Shown piece after piece: positions 1-8,623 of a stretch of DNA of 18,441 nucleotides. Each line of letters starts with the position of its first letter. Within the stretch, counting starts at the first letter, position 1. The position numbers were made by a program, and so were the translations under genes. The notes below the pieces were generated by a model, which ran no database searches, had not been told where the DNA came from, and was given only the letters and a program-made list of their open reading frames with translations. Source of the DNA: CAYTLW01 sp964438735 (GTDB lineage: Bacteria; Myxococcota_A; UBA9042); the NCBI GenBank assembly GCA_964438735.1, contig CAYTLW010000142.1, positions 1-18,441 on the forward strand, in the 5' to 3' direction.

Positions 1-232
1 CGACCACCTTGGACGAACCGTCTCAAAGCGGCACATGGCTTGGACGCCAAACTGGCGAAATACTTCGGGACCGTCGAATTAGGAGCAACGGAGACAGCCG
101 CGCGACCAGAGTCGTCCTCAGCTACTCAGGCCTTAGTGCGATCGCCCTGCTTCTGTGCCGGTGAACGCGATACGGTTGCACAAAAAGACACGTACTTCTT
201 TTTCGACACCCTTTGCGCGACTGGTCATGGGC
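1..232. other. No supported gene
   Basis: Open frames here are short, lack a convincing ribosome binding site and show no protein motif that I recognise. The segment lies downstream of the giant minus-strand lipoprotein gene and beyond the small remnant at 233-334. It may hold the rest of a decayed locus that continues past the window edge, but nothing in it can be named. Confidence 0.5.
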
Positions 233-334
233 TCAGTTGGCTGGCAGCCACAACACACGCACGTCATGGAGCTTGTCCGTGACCGTGTCCGTGTCCGTGT
301 CCGTGTCCGTGACCGTGACCGTGACCGTGACCAT
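233..334 (-). pseudogene. Possible truncated remnant of a D-type gene
   Basis: A 33-codon frame starts at ATG 334, immediately before the hexamer tract. It reads through the tract as Val-Thr/Asp-Thr pairs and then through LWLPAN before a stop. Gene D near the right end has the same arrangement: Thr/Val/Asp repeats followed by WWLPPND and then its conserved domain. The DNA next to the repeat is also alike (GGCAGCCAC at 243 and 16347). After the WLP motif the similarity ends, so this would be a 5' fragment only. The match is short and could be coincidental. Confidence 0.3.
279..332. repeat. Hexamer tandem repeat, nine units (GTGACC/GTGTCC)
   Basis: Nine perfect six-base units, each GTGACC or GTGTCC, run without interruption, and a partial unit precedes them at 275-278. 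Read on the minus strand they encode alternating Val-Thr and Asp-Thr. A looser version of the same hexamer lies at 16368-16457, at the 5' end of gene D. The unit length is a multiple of three, so gain or loss of units would change length but not reading frame. Confidence 0.9.
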
Positions 335-339
335 CTCAA

Positions 340-459
340 TCAACGCAGGGTCAACCCGCTCGCACACACCTGCGGCCACTTCGCCACCACCATGTGCCCC
401 CAGCCGATGCGATGTGGCCCCGGCAGGGTGGCGCTCGGCACCAGCTTGATGGTCGGCAT
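340..459 (-). other. Small unassigned open frame
   Basis: A 39-codon frame starts at ATG 459 and ends with TGA at 340-342. The same frame is open further upstream, into the 3' end of the giant lipoprotein gene. The peptide contains GWGHMVVAKWP and looks more protein-like than the shadow frames around it. It has no clear Shine-Dalgarno sequence and no family that I recognise. It could be a gene remnant or chance, and its position just before the D-type remnant is the only context. Confidence 0.2.
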
Positions 460-526
460 CTTCGGCTTCGCCAGGCGGGGCAGCTTGTCCTCGCCTGTTT
501 TGAAACTGCCCAGATAACGGGGGTGG

Positions 527-3500
527 CTACTTCTTGACCCAGTGCTTGCTCTGCTCGAAGCAGTACAGATGACCGGAATTGTAGGCCGCGCAGCGTTCCT
601 TGTAGCAGGAGGTGGTCCACTTGGCGTCGGTGGCCAGGAAATTGCCGCCCACGGTGCGGAACTTGTTATTCGCCGACGCGGTCCCCCAGTCGGAGCAGTG
701 CTCGTGGGAGAAGCTGGTCTTCGCTGTGACGCCCTTGTGGGTGGTGGCCGTGAACACCTTGCCGCCGCCACCGCAACTGCTCTTGGAGCCGACCGGTGGT
801 TTGCCCAGCTCGTTCAACGACAGCGAGACGGCCAGCTTGCCATCGATCAGGTCCTTGAAGTTGTTGGCGATGGTCTTGCCGTCCATGCGCCGATAGGGAT
901 CGCCGCTCTTGTTGAAGAACGTCGACGGGCTCTCGCCGTCGATGGAGAGCCACGCCTTCCACGAGCCCCCCAACGAGGCCGCCTCGGCCATGGCCTGGCA
1001 GAAATGGTGCGCATTGGCCAGGCCGCCGAGCTTGCCGGTGAATACCCGGCTGCTGATAAAAGCCCGCCGGATGGGCGTACAGGAGCCCGTATCAGGGACA
1101 TTCAGACAGCCCTTCTTGGCGTCGCAGGAGTCCTTGGTGCAGCTGTTGCCGTCATCACAATTCAGTGGTTTGCCGGAGGTGCAATTGCCGAGCAGGCACT
1201 TGGTATTGAGGGTGCAGGCGGAGCCGTCGTCGCAGACGGAGCCGCTGGCGATCTTGGCGTCCTTGCACTTGCCATTGGTGGGATTGCACCCGTTTGCGGT
1301 GCACTTGTTGCCGTCATCGCAAGAGACGTAGGGCAACTCGACCGCGCGCACCAGGAAGTTCGCGTAGTCGGCCACGTAGAGCACGCCCTTGCTGCTGATC
1401 GCCATGCCGCTCGGCTTGCCGAAGCTGGCGCCGAGCCCCGACCCGTTGGACTTGCCCCCCTTGGCGCTGCCGGCGAGGTGCACGACGACGCCCTCGCCGC
1501 TGATGCGGCGGATGTGTCCGGGCGGGTGTTCGGAGACGTAGACGTTGCCCCGCACATCCCGGGCGAGGCCGCGGATGTTGGCAAAGGTGGCCAGCGCCTT
1601 GGGGCCGTTCAAGGCGCCGTGTTGGCCGGTGCCCGCCCAGGTGGTGACATTGGCCCACAGGCTGCCGGAGATCTCCTTGAGCTGCAGGCGGCGGATCTTG
1701 CGGTTGGCGCTGTCGGCCACCAACAGCTCGCTCTTGCCGTAGCGCGTGATCGCCGTGGGTCCCTTGAAGCGGGCCTGCGTGCTGCCGCCGTCCTCATCGC
1801 CCAACACGCCCGCCTTGCCAGCCAGCGTGGTGACCTTGCCGTAGCTGCCCTTGGTGATGATGGCGCGCACCACGTGGGCCACCTGGTCGGTCACGAAGAG
1901 GCGCCCGTTCTCGCCCACGGCGCCGCTGTGGGGTGCGTCGAAGCGGGCGTCGATGCCGATGCCATCCTTGGTGGCCGCGCCATCGCAATAGCCCGGTCCA
2001 GCAAAGAGCGTGGCCGCCTGCCCCGGCAGCTTTCGCCAGATGGAGCACTTGCTCTGGGAGATCATGTAGAGCACCCCTTCAGCAGACATGGCCAGGCCGG
2101 TGGCGGGCACGTCGGCGAAGGTGCTCACCTTGCCCACATCAACCGGCAGCAGGCGCACCGAGGTGCCGTCCGCCAAGATCATGCCGCCGCCCGGCAACAT
2201 CACCACGTCTCGTGGCCCCTGAAAGGTGGACGACTCCAGCGTGGAGTTGTCCGCGCCCTGCTTGCCAGCGGTGCCGGCGTACGTGGTCACCTTGCTGCTG
2301 TGGCCGGCGACACAGGCATCGCCAATACAGGTGTCGTTGTGGCTGCAGGCGTTGGCGTCATCACAGGCCCCGATGCTCTGGCTGTGCACGCAGGCGCCGG
2401 CGCCGATGTCGCAGATGTCGACCGTGCAGGGTTTGCCATCGGAACACTTGGCGCTGTCTGGCAGGTGCACGCAGCCCTTGTTCACGTCGCAGGTGGTGGT
2501 GGTGCAGGCGACCTTGTCTTCGGTGCACTTGAGCTTGGTCCCCGTACACTTGCCGGCGATGCAGGCGTCCTTGTTGGTGCACGCGTCGTCATCGCTGCAG
2601 GGCAGCGTGTTGATGAAGTGGGCGCAGCCGCTCTTGGGCGAGCAGAGGTCTGTGGTGCAGGGGTTGCCATCGGAGCAGGCGACCAGGGTGCCCAGGCAGT
2701 CGCCCTTGACGCAGGTATCGCTCGCGGTGCACTTGCTGTTATCCGAACAGGGCACGCCATTCTTGGTCGCGTGCTGGCAGCCGCCCTTGAACACGTTGCA
2801 GCTGTCGGTGGTGCACGGGTTCTTGTCGTCGCAATCCACCGGCGCGCCGGCTTTGCAGACACCGGCCTTGCACAACTTCTGGCCCACGCAGAGGGTGCCG
2901 GCGCCGCAGGGTTGGGCCTCCAGGATGTTGGTCTTCTTGCACTTGCCGTCTTTGGCATCGCAGAGGTTCTTGCGACAGGCCGTGTTCCCGGAGGCGCTGC
3001 ATTTGATCACCGACGAGGGGTTGACCTTGCAGGTGGGCTTCTTGGAGCTGACGTCGCAGAAGAGCTTGCCGTTGCAGGGGTTTCCGTCCTCCAACACGGC
3101 GCAGTCGATATCCTTGGTGCACTGGCAGATGGGCGTTCCGGCGACACATGTGCCGGCGATGCAGGAGTCGCCGATGGTGCAGGGCGTGCCATCGGCGTCG
3201 CATGCCACCCCATCGTCGGTATTGGTGAGCTTGCACTTGCCGTCCTTGGCATTGCAGAGGTTCTTGCGACAGGTGGTGTCGTTATTGGCCTGGCAGACGA
3301 CCACGGTCGCCGGATTGATCAAGCAGGCGGGTTTGTTGCCGGACTTGTCGCAGTAGTGCTTGCCGGTGCACGGGTTGCCGTCGTCCAACTTGGCGCACTC
3401 GCCGTCTGACTGGCACTCGCAGACGGAGACGCCGGCCTTGCACAGACCCGCCTTGCAACTATCACCGACCGTGCAGTCATTCTTGTCGGCATCGCAGGGC

Positions 3501-5233
3501 AGGCCCTCGTTGATCTTGGTCATCACGCATTGGCCCGTCTTCGACAGACAGACCCGCTTCTTGCACGCCGTATTGCCGATGGTGGAGCAGGTGATGACCG
3601 TGTTCGGATTGACCGTGCAGGACTTGGTCTTCAAGTCGCAGAACAGGGTGCCGTTGCAGAGGCTGCCGTCTTCCTGGGACTTGCAGTCGGCGTTGGATTG
3701 GCACTCACAGACGTTGGTGCCCGCCTTGCAGGTGCCCGCCGCGCAGGAATCATCCTTGGTGCAGTTGTTGCCATCGGCATCGCAGGGGCCGCCCTGGTTG
3801 ACCGGTTTGCCCTGGCACTTGCCCGTCTTGGGCTCGCAGACGTGTTTGAGGCAGGCGGTGTCGTTGACCGTCTGGCAGGTGACCACCGAGGACGGGTCGA
3901 GTTCGCATTTCTTGGTCGCCTTGTTGCAGAACATGGTCCCGTTGCAGAGATTGCCGTCGTCCTGTTGAGCACACTCCTTGTCGGTCGCGCAGACGCAGAC
4001 ATCCTTGCCGCCGGTGCAGGCGCCGAGCTTGCAGACATCGCCCTTGGTGCAGACATCGCCATCCTCGCAAGCCTGGGCCGGCTTGCTCTCACCGGGCGGC
4101 AGGAGCTCGGAGGTGCAGATCTCCTCGCCCTTCTTGCCGGTGCAGACGTCTTTGGTTTTCTCCTGCGCGGTCGGCTGGCAGACGCCTACGAGCGGATAGC
4201 AGACATTCTTCAGGCAGGCGGTGTCGCCCACGGTGGGGCAGACGACCACGCTGGCGGGGTTGGGCTTGCACTTGCCGGAGCTCACCTCGCAGAACATCGT
4301 GCCGTTGCACAGGTTGCCGTCGTCCTGACCGACGCAGTCGGCGTTCTTGCTGCATTTACATACATCCGTGCCGCCCTTGACGCATTTGCCGGCCTTGCAG
4401 CCATCGCCCTCGGTGCAGTCGTCGCCATCCTGGCAGGGCGTGCCGTCGGCGACGTTCTTGTTGCTGCACTTGCCGGTCTTCTTGTCGCAGGCCGGATCGG
4501 TGCAGGGCGCGCCATCGTCCTTGCAGGTGACCACGCTGCCGGGGTTGATCCGACAGACGCGGGGCCAGGCGGTGGTATCGCAGAACATCACGCCGTTGCA
4601 GACGTCGTCGTCATCCTTGTCCTTGCAGTCGGCATCGGCCGTGCACGGGCAGACGGCTTTGGCGTCAGCGCACTTGCCCTTCTTGCAGCGCTCGCCCTGG
4701 GTGCACAGGTCGCCATCGTCGCAGGGCGCCCCCTCGCGGGTCGGCACGACCTTGCACTTGCCGGTGGCCGGGTCACAGGCCTCGCCGCTGCAATAGTTGG
4801 TGGACGCCTTGCAACTCACCGCCAGGCCGGGTTTGGTCTCGCAGCGCCACGGCAGCTTGTTCTTGTCGCAGATGACCGGGCCCAGGCAGAGGTTGGCGCC
4901 CTTGCCGGCGCAGTCCTTGTTGTCGCGACACTCGCAGAAGTCGGTGCCGGCGGTGCACGACCCCTTGGCGCAGACGTCGCCGATGGTGCAGGGGTCTCCA
5001 TCCTCGCAGAGCAGGTCGGTGCGATCGACCAGCACGCAGACACCCGCGGCGGTGCACTCGGCGGCGACGCAGGGCGGCTTGGCGCCGGGACAGTCGCTGG
5101 CGGTGGTGCAGCTGAGCCCATCCTGCGGGCCGATGTCGACAGTCCCGGCGTCGGACCCGCCGCCGCCATCGTCACTACAGGCGCCACACAATAAAGCCAG
5201 GACGGCAAAACGGACGACAACGGCTCGACGCAT
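527..5233 (-). CDS. Giant cysteine-rich mosaic lipoprotein with NHL-like propeller and DUF1554 domain
   Basis: This 1568-residue protein is predicted to be a surface or periplasmic lipoprotein. A basic N-terminus and hydrophobic stretch end in LLCGAC, making Cys19 the likely lipidated residue. A cysteine-rich region follows to about residue 970. Its first part contains seven related long repeats, mostly 93-99 residues apart, each marked by a CNGxxFC-like motif and a CxDGxxCTxGDxC unit; shorter units follow. Residues of about 980-1300 have repeated LxVAD/ITRYG-type strands with VTTxAGxxG motifs, like an NHL or SMP-30-type beta-propeller. Two more cysteine units come next. Residues of about 1385-1560 match DUF1554: a start like FISSRVFTGKLGGLANAHHF, a C..W centre and an LYCFEQ end. 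ATG 5233 is preferred over the in-frame GTG at 5239 because GAGG lies 8 bases before it. No enzyme active site is visible; binding or adhesion is only an inference. Confidence 0.9.
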   Translation of the reverse strand: MRRAVVVRFAVLALLCGACSDDGGGGSDAGTVDIGPQDGLSCTTASDCPGAKPPCVAAECTAAGVCVLVDRTDLLCEDGDPCTIGDVCAKGSCTAGTDFCECRDNKDCAGKGANLCLGPVICDKNKLPWRCETKPGLAVSCKASTNYCSGEACDPATGKCKVVPTREGAPCDDGDLCTQGERCKKGKCADAKAVCPCTADADCKDKDDDDVCNGVMFCDTTAWPRVCRINPGSVVTCKDDGAPCTDPACDKKTGKCSNKNVADGTPCQDGDDCTEGDGCKAGKCVKGGTDVCKCSKNADCVGQDDGNLCNGTMFCEVSSGKCKPNPASVVVCPTVGDTACLKNVCYPLVGVCQPTAQEKTKDVCTGKKGEEICTSELLPPGESKPAQACEDGDVCTKGDVCKLGACTGGKDVCVCATDKECAQQDDGNLCNGTMFCNKATKKCELDPSSVVTCQTVNDTACLKHVCEPKTGKCQGKPVNQGGPCDADGNNCTKDDSCAAGTCKAGTNVCECQSNADCKSQEDGSLCNGTLFCDLKTKSCTVNPNTVITCSTIGNTACKKRVCLSKTGQCVMTKINEGLPCDADKNDCTVGDSCKAGLCKAGVSVCECQSDGECAKLDDGNPCTGKHYCDKSGNKPACLINPATVVVCQANNDTTCRKNLCNAKDGKCKLTNTDDGVACDADGTPCTIGDSCIAGTCVAGTPICQCTKDIDCAVLEDGNPCNGKLFCDVSSKKPTCKVNPSSVIKCSASGNTACRKNLCDAKDGKCKKTNILEAQPCGAGTLCVGQKLCKAGVCKAGAPVDCDDKNPCTTDSCNVFKGGCQHATKNGVPCSDNSKCTASDTCVKGDCLGTLVACSDGNPCTTDLCSPKSGCAHFINTLPCSDDDACTNKDACIAGKCTGTKLKCTEDKVACTTTTCDVNKGCVHLPDSAKCSDGKPCTVDICDIGAGACVHSQSIGACDDANACSHNDTCIGDACVAGHSSKVTTYAGTAGKQGADNSTLESSTFQGPRDVVMLPGGGMILADGTSVRLLPVDVGKVSTFADVPATGLAMSAEGVLYMISQSKCSIWRKLPGQAATLFAGPGYCDGAATKDGIGIDARFDAPHSGAVGENGRLFVTDQVAHVVRAIITKGSYGKVTTLAGKAGVLGDEDGGSTQARFKGPTAITRYGKSELLVADSANRKIRRLQLKEISGSLWANVTTWAGTGQHGALNGPKALATFANIRGLARDVRGNVYVSEHPPGHIRRISGEGVVVHLAGSAKGGKSNGSGLGASFGKPSGMAISSKGVLYVADYANFLVRAVELPYVSCDDGNKCTANGCNPTNGKCKDAKIASGSVCDDGSACTLNTKCLLGNCTSGKPLNCDDGNSCTKDSCDAKKGCLNVPDTGSCTPIRRAFISSRVFTGKLGGLANAHHFCQAMAEAASLGGSWKAWLSIDGESPSTFFNKSGDPYRRMDGKTIANNFKDLIDGKLAVSLSLNELGKPPVGSKSSCGGGGKVFTATTHKGVTAKTSFSHEHCSDWGTASANNKFRTVGGNFLATDAKWTTSCYKERCAAYNSGHLYCFEQSKHWVKK

Positions 5234-5241
5234 GAACACAA

Positions 5242-5245
5242 CCTC
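5242..5245 (-). promoter_or_regulatory. Shine-Dalgarno that decides the giant lipoprotein start
   Basis: On the minus strand GAGG lies 8 bases upstream of ATG 5233. From GTG 5239 it would be only two bases away, too close for normal initiation, so the ATG is the better start. Confidence 0.55.
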
Positions 5246-5415
5246 GGGACGCGACTGGGGAACTCAGGCTATCAACGAGGACCTGCACCGGCAGGGCGCG
5301 CATGGGTTGTCGCAGCGAGTTTGAACGGTTGGCCGTCAGCCCACCTCCCGGCCGCGCCGAGACCGAAGCAACGACCGGGGGGCTTCGTGCGCCCGCTATC
5401 ACGACCGGCCTCGGC

Positions 5416-5443
5416 TTGGCGCCGGCAAGGAGGGCGCTATTGT
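5416..5443 (+). promoter_or_regulatory. Possible promoter for the methyltransferase
   Basis: TTGGCG (5416-5421) and TATTGT (5438-5443) are separated by 16 bases and resemble sigma-70 -35 and -10 boxes, matching four of six positions each. The predicted start of transcription would leave a leader of roughly 25 bases before ATG 5475. The 241-base gap is divergent, so the giant lipoprotein promoter must also be here, but I see no clear one. Weak matches of this kind are common by chance. Confidence 0.25.
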
Positions 5444-5474
5444 AGGCCGCCGCCCCTTGCCACGGAGCTACCGC

Positions 5475-6245
5475 ATGGACATTCGCGACTACAACCGACG
5501 CGCTTGGGACGCCGAGTCCGCCAAGGGCAACCCCTGGACCGTGCCGGTGGACGCAGAGACCATCGCCCGAGCCCGCTCGGGAGACTGGCAGATCGTGTTG
5601 ACGCCGCAGAAGCCGGTGCCGCAGGACTGGTTTCCTGCACTGCCCGGACTCGAGGTCCTCTGCCTGGCCAGCGGCGGCGGTCAGCAGGCGCCCATCCTCG
5701 CCGCAGCGGGCGCACAGGTGACCTCGTATGACAACTCGCCGCGGCAGCTGCAAGCCGACGCCATGGTCGCCGAGCGCGAGGGACTGGACCTGCGCACGAT
5801 CGCCGGCGACATGCGCGACCTGGCCGCCCTGGCCGACGCCAGCTTCGACCTGGTGGTGCACGCGGTGTCCAACTGCTTCGTGCCGGACGTGTTGCCGGTG
5901 TGGCGCGAGGCCTTTCGGGTGCTGCGCCCCGGCGGCGAATTGCTGGCCGGATTCGGCCTGCCGGCGACCTACATCTTCGACGACCTGGCCATGGAGGAGG
6001 ACCGCCTGGAGGTGCGCTACAGCATCCCCTACTCGGACCTGACCAGCCTCAGCGAAGAGCGGCGCCAGTACTACATCGATCGGAATGAGCCCATGCAGTT
6101 CGGCCACAGCCTGCAGGACCAGATCGGCGGCCAGCTGGCTGCGGGGTTCGTGCTGGTGGATTGTTTTGAGGATCGGCGCGAAGGGGTGGCGTTGGATCGC
6201 CATCTGGCGACGTTTATGGCGACTCGGGCTCGGAAGCCGGGTTGA
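5475..6245 (+). CDS. Class I SAM-dependent methyltransferase
   Basis: This 256-residue cytoplasmic enzyme has a Rossmann-type methyltransferase fold. Motif I is VLCLASGGGQQ (residues 61-71). The acidic residue that binds the SAM ribose is D86 in SYDNS. GDM (111-113) is motif III-like, FDLVVHAVS (124-132) is motif IV, and VLRPGGELL (149-157) is the usual post-motif loop. The N-terminal MDIRDYNRRAWD and the C-terminal EPMQFGHSLQDQIGGQL segments are typical of one widespread subfamily of uncharacterised methyltransferases, so the substrate is unknown. ATG 5475 is chosen because GGAG lies 7 bases upstream; a TTG at 5457 would add six residues without a site. The gene stands alone on the plus strand and converges with L2, 52 bases away. 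Confidence 0.9.
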   Translation: MDIRDYNRRAWDAESAKGNPWTVPVDAETIARARSGDWQIVLTPQKPVPQDWFPALPGLEVLCLASGGGQQAPILAAAGAQVTSYDNSPRQLQADAMVAEREGLDLRTIAGDMRDLAALADASFDLVVHAVSNCFVPDVLPVWREAFRVLRPGGELLAGFGLPATYIFDDLAMEEDRLEVRYSIPYSDLTSLSEERRQYYIDRNEPMQFGHSLQDQIGGQLAAGFVLVDCFEDRREGVALDRHLATFMATRARKPG

Positions 6246-6297
6246 TCGGCGCTGACAATGTGCCAACGGCCCGGCAGCCAGATTGCGCGGTGCCGCG

Positions 6298-7848
6298 TCA
6301 GGTCTTCGGACTGCAATCCCCGGACATGCAGACCTTGTCTGTGCCGCACGGCGTCTTGTCGGGCCACTGCTCGTGGATGCACCCGGTCTTGGGGTCGCAG
6401 TCGTCTCGCGTGCAGGGGTCCTTGTCGTCGCAGTCGGCGAGATTGAGCTTCGCGCAGGCACCGGCTTCGGCGCACGAAGTGTGGCCCCACGGTGTTGCGC
6501 GGACGAGGTGGGCCTTCACGGGAGGGGTCAGAAAACCGTGTGCACCAGCAAAGTCGAGGCGGCCGGAGACCGGGTGAATGCGGGCAGGGGTCGCGGATCC
6601 ATGACCAATCCCGCACACCTCGCCAAAGGCGCCGCTCCAGACGGTGTTGCCGACACCGTCGAGGCGGAAGAGCCTGTGGTCGCACGATGCGTTCTGGGTC
6701 GCCCCAGACAGTGTCCCGATACCGCCAACGGTCAGGAGGATCCCGCCACCGGGAAGCTCAGAAGCGCCCAGGAGGTGTTGGTCGATCTGCTGGGTGGTGA
6801 TCCGTCGTGTCCACCGGGGTGTGAGTGCAGTCCCCATGGTGCCAACCCACAGGTCCTTGAGACCACCGCACACGACATATGGCGAATCCTTCCAACTCGG
6901 CGTCCTGGACCAATTGCACTTGCCGTGTACGAGGCCTGCAACGAGGTATGTGCCGGACGCGATCCTGGCGATCCAGTCGGCAGTCACCGTACCGAAGGAC
7001 GGATCGGTCGGCAGCGTGCCGTGCTTGTCGACAGCAACGACTGCGTGTTGCTCGCGGGCGGTGCCGAGGTTGAAGGGTGGGCTTCGACCGATCGCAACCA
7101 CGCCCTCGTCAGTGAGTACAGCTCCGTGTTCGAAGCCTCGGTAGAGCAGGGAATCATAGTTCTTCTCCCAGAGCGGTTCCCCACCTGCCCCGAGGCGGGC
7201 AATCCAGCCCACGAATGCGTCCGGAGAGGGCGGGACGGACGTAGAACCCAGACAGGTACCACGCAGCTGTTCGTCAAGGACACAGCTACTGGGTACGCCC
7301 ATGGCGGGCCATTTCGCCGGGGTCGTCACGTTGCCGAACCCGTCCGCCTCGAGATGCTGCAGGGTCAAGTTCGCGGCCGCCCAATGGCCTCTCCGAAAGA
7401 CGACGACCGAGCCGTCCGGGCGCGGGACCGTCTCGAAGGCGAAGAACCGGTCAGGCAGTTCAAGGACCATCGCAGCCTTCGCAACCGCGTTGCATGTCCA
7501 GGCGACGCAGGAGGCAACTGTGCAGGCGCTGTTGAGATCGCAAGACACCGGGTTTGGCTCGTGTACGCACCCCACCTTTGCATCGCAGGAGTCGACCGTG
7601 CACACGTTGCCGTCATCGCAGATCGTCTGGCCCGTGCCGATGCAGCGCGCGCCAAGGCAACGATCGACCGCAGTGCAGGCGTCGCCATCGTTGCACGGCG
7701 CCCCCTCTTCCGAGCACTGCGCCGGCACCTCGGCGTCGGGCGGGCTGCTGCAGCCAGACCAGGCGAGCAGAGAGGCGGCGCAGAGCAATCCCTGTGTCGC
7801 GACAGCGGAAACGGCGCGCGGGGCACGGAACAAAGGGGACCAGAGCAT
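6298..7848 (-). CDS. Propeller lipoprotein L2 with cysteine-rich ends
   Basis: This 516-residue protein has a long hydrophobic N-terminus ending in LLAWSGCSS, so Cys33 is the likely lipidated residue. Residues of about 44-125 are cysteine-rich, with CNDGDACTAVDRC and CDDGNVCTVDSC units. A central region of about 330 residues is strand-rich with repeats such as RLDGVGNTVW and RLGAGGEPLWEKNY, like PQQ or outer-surface propellers. A last cysteine module (ADCDDKDPCTRDDC to the end) is shared with L1 (SDCDDKDPCTRDGC), preceded by ATPWGHTSCAE versus LTAWGHATCAE. The two are therefore paralogues, although L1 lacks the N-terminal cysteine block. Upstream lie the remnants of A and R, the same order as in the intact operon. 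The ribosome site before ATG 7848 is weak (TAGG), so the start is not certain. The function is unknown. Confidence 0.85.
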   Translation of the reverse strand: MLWSPLFRAPRAVSAVATQGLLCAASLLAWSGCSSPPDAEVPAQCSEEGAPCNDGDACTAVDRCLGARCIGTGQTICDDGNVCTVDSCDAKVGCVHEPNPVSCDLNSACTVASCVAWTCNAVAKAAMVLELPDRFFAFETVPRPDGSVVVFRRGHWAAANLTLQHLEADGFGNVTTPAKWPAMGVPSSCVLDEQLRGTCLGSTSVPPSPDAFVGWIARLGAGGEPLWEKNYDSLLYRGFEHGAVLTDEGVVAIGRSPPFNLGTAREQHAVVAVDKHGTLPTDPSFGTVTADWIARIASGTYLVAGLVHGKCNWSRTPSWKDSPYVVCGGLKDLWVGTMGTALTPRWTRRITTQQIDQHLLGASELPGGGILLTVGGIGTLSGATQNASCDHRLFRLDGVGNTVWSGAFGEVCGIGHGSATPARIHPVSGRLDFAGAHGFLTPPVKAHLVRATPWGHTSCAEAGACAKLNLADCDDKDPCTRDDCDPKTGCIHEQWPDKTPCGTDKVCMSGDCSPKT

Positions 7849-8018
7849 CTGGCCTAGATGTACTCGACTGAGATGACAAACCGTTCAGAACGCCGATCTG
7901 GCTGCGCCATGCGGCCCCGCCAGCCTCTTGAAATAGCGCTACTATTCCTGCGGTCTGGCGAGACCACCTGGCTTGCACCTCGACGCCCTGAACGGCTCGT
8001 CACTTGGGCCGAGCACAT
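7849..8018. other. Upstream region of L2, nothing identified
   Basis: This short stretch separates L2 from the remnant of R. It should contain the L2 promoter if L2 is no longer cotranscribed with the decayed genes upstream. I see no convincing -35/-10 pair, operator or stem-loop. Confidence 0.4.
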
Positions 8019-8164
8019 CTAGGTGGCTGTCGGCGGGTTGAGCCAGAATTCTGAGCACCCCTTCGTACAGGTAGTGTCGCAACTACATCGTATCGCTGTC
8101 AGTGGCACTGAACATCGGGCCGACCTCGGGCGGCCGCGCCCATGTCCAGCTTGCGGAGCAGCGC
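8019..8164 (-). pseudogene. Fragmentary remnant of an R-type (rhodanese protein) gene
   Basis: Codons at 8164-8102 read ALLRKLDMGAAARGRPDV, aligning without gaps to residues 49-66 of R1 (ALLRKLGAGGVAGVRPDV), 12 of 18 identical. A stop follows at 8099-8101. In another frame, 8095-8019 reads RCSCDTTCTKGC and ends at TAG, which resembles the cysteine-rich end of R1 but is too short to prove it. Nearly the whole gene is missing, including the rhodanese domain. The first part is fused directly to the truncated A remnant upstream. The remnant lies between A and L remnants or genes, just as R1 does. Confidence 0.55.
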
Positions 8165-8420
8165 CCGCACGAACGCCTGGTTGGTGGGGTGCGTGTTGTC
8201 CACGTACAACCGCAGCCGCCGTGCGCTGCACGTAGATGCCAGTCGTGCCGATGCCCGCCCCGGCGCCGTAGTACTCGATGGTGAAGAACGCCTGGTTGTT
8301 GCGCCCCACCTTGATCAGCTTCTCCCGCGGCGACTCCCAGGAGCTCACCTGGTCGCCCGTGGCACCGTCCAGGACCAGCAGCTCGTCCAACACCAGCGTC
8401 GGCTGGCCTGTCTGCGGTTC
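8165..8420 (-). pseudogene. Deleted, frameshifted copy of gene A (A2)
   Basis: On the minus strand this begins with EPQTGQPTLVLDELLVLDG and is nearly identical to A1 through residue 70. A net deletion of 134 bases relative to A1 (A1 positions 15601-15735) then removes about 45 codons and shifts the frame. Beyond the deletion the correct frame resumes as RLYVDNTHPTNQAFVR before joining the R fragment. The homology starts at 8420, two codons after the A1 start; the ATG and strong ribosome site of A1 are absent. It is therefore not expected to make a functional protein. Confidence 0.8.
8217..8274. repeat. 58-bp core repeat, copy in A2
   Basis: These 58 bases are identical, by direct reading, to 10694-10751 and 15736-15793. 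They encode the GAGAGIGTTGIYVQRT segment on the minus strand. The flanking sequence on both sides differs between the three copies through deletions, breakpoints or substitutions. Confidence 0.85.
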
Positions 8421-8623
8421 CGGTTCCGCGGCGCCCGGGCGCAGACTTGCCCGATCGCTTGCCTGCGCGCCAGCGGAGGCGCCTCGTACCTGAGGGCGAC
8501 GAGTAAGAGCCGAGAGCGTGCTGGTGGAAGGAAACTACGTCATGAGTACACCGAGTTGCGCTTCTCCCTGGTCGGTCGGGGCTGATCGCGATCTGGACCG
8601 CTGATGGCGGTCTGGTTGCTCGA
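8421..8623. other. Gap between the copy-2 and copy-3 debris
   Basis: No gene, RNA or clear regulatory site is seen. The frame that reads into A2 stays open for some distance upstream but has no ATG near the expected start, and its sequence does not resemble the A1 leader. This is probably the junction between two decayed module copies. Confidence 0.4.

Noticed and set aside
279..332. Possible CRISPR array
   Set aside because: The units are six bases long and contiguous, with no spacers. This is a simple tandem repeat.
542..3409. 955-codon open frame on the plus strand
   Set aside because: It is antisense to the cysteine-rich lipoprotein. The Ala/Gly/Val-rich product follows from reading cysteine and glycine codons backwards in GC-rich DNA, and no motif or ribosome site supports it.
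3530..5194. 554-codon open frame on the plus strand
   Set aside because: It is also antisense to the cysteine-rich repeats, with a periodic Ala/Gly/Asp composition that mirrors them.
5457..5474. TTG start for the methyltransferase
   Set aside because: ATG 5475 has GGAG at 7 bases and gives the usual N-terminus of the subfamily; the six extra residues have no support.
5175..6461. 428-codon open frame on the minus strand
   Set aside because: It covers the methyltransferase in antisense and both flanking gaps. The methyltransferase has complete family motifs, so this frame is a shadow.
6283..7857. 524-codon open frame on the plus strand
   Set aside because: It is antisense to L2, which has a signal peptide, a lipidation cysteine and a conserved cysteine module shared with L1.
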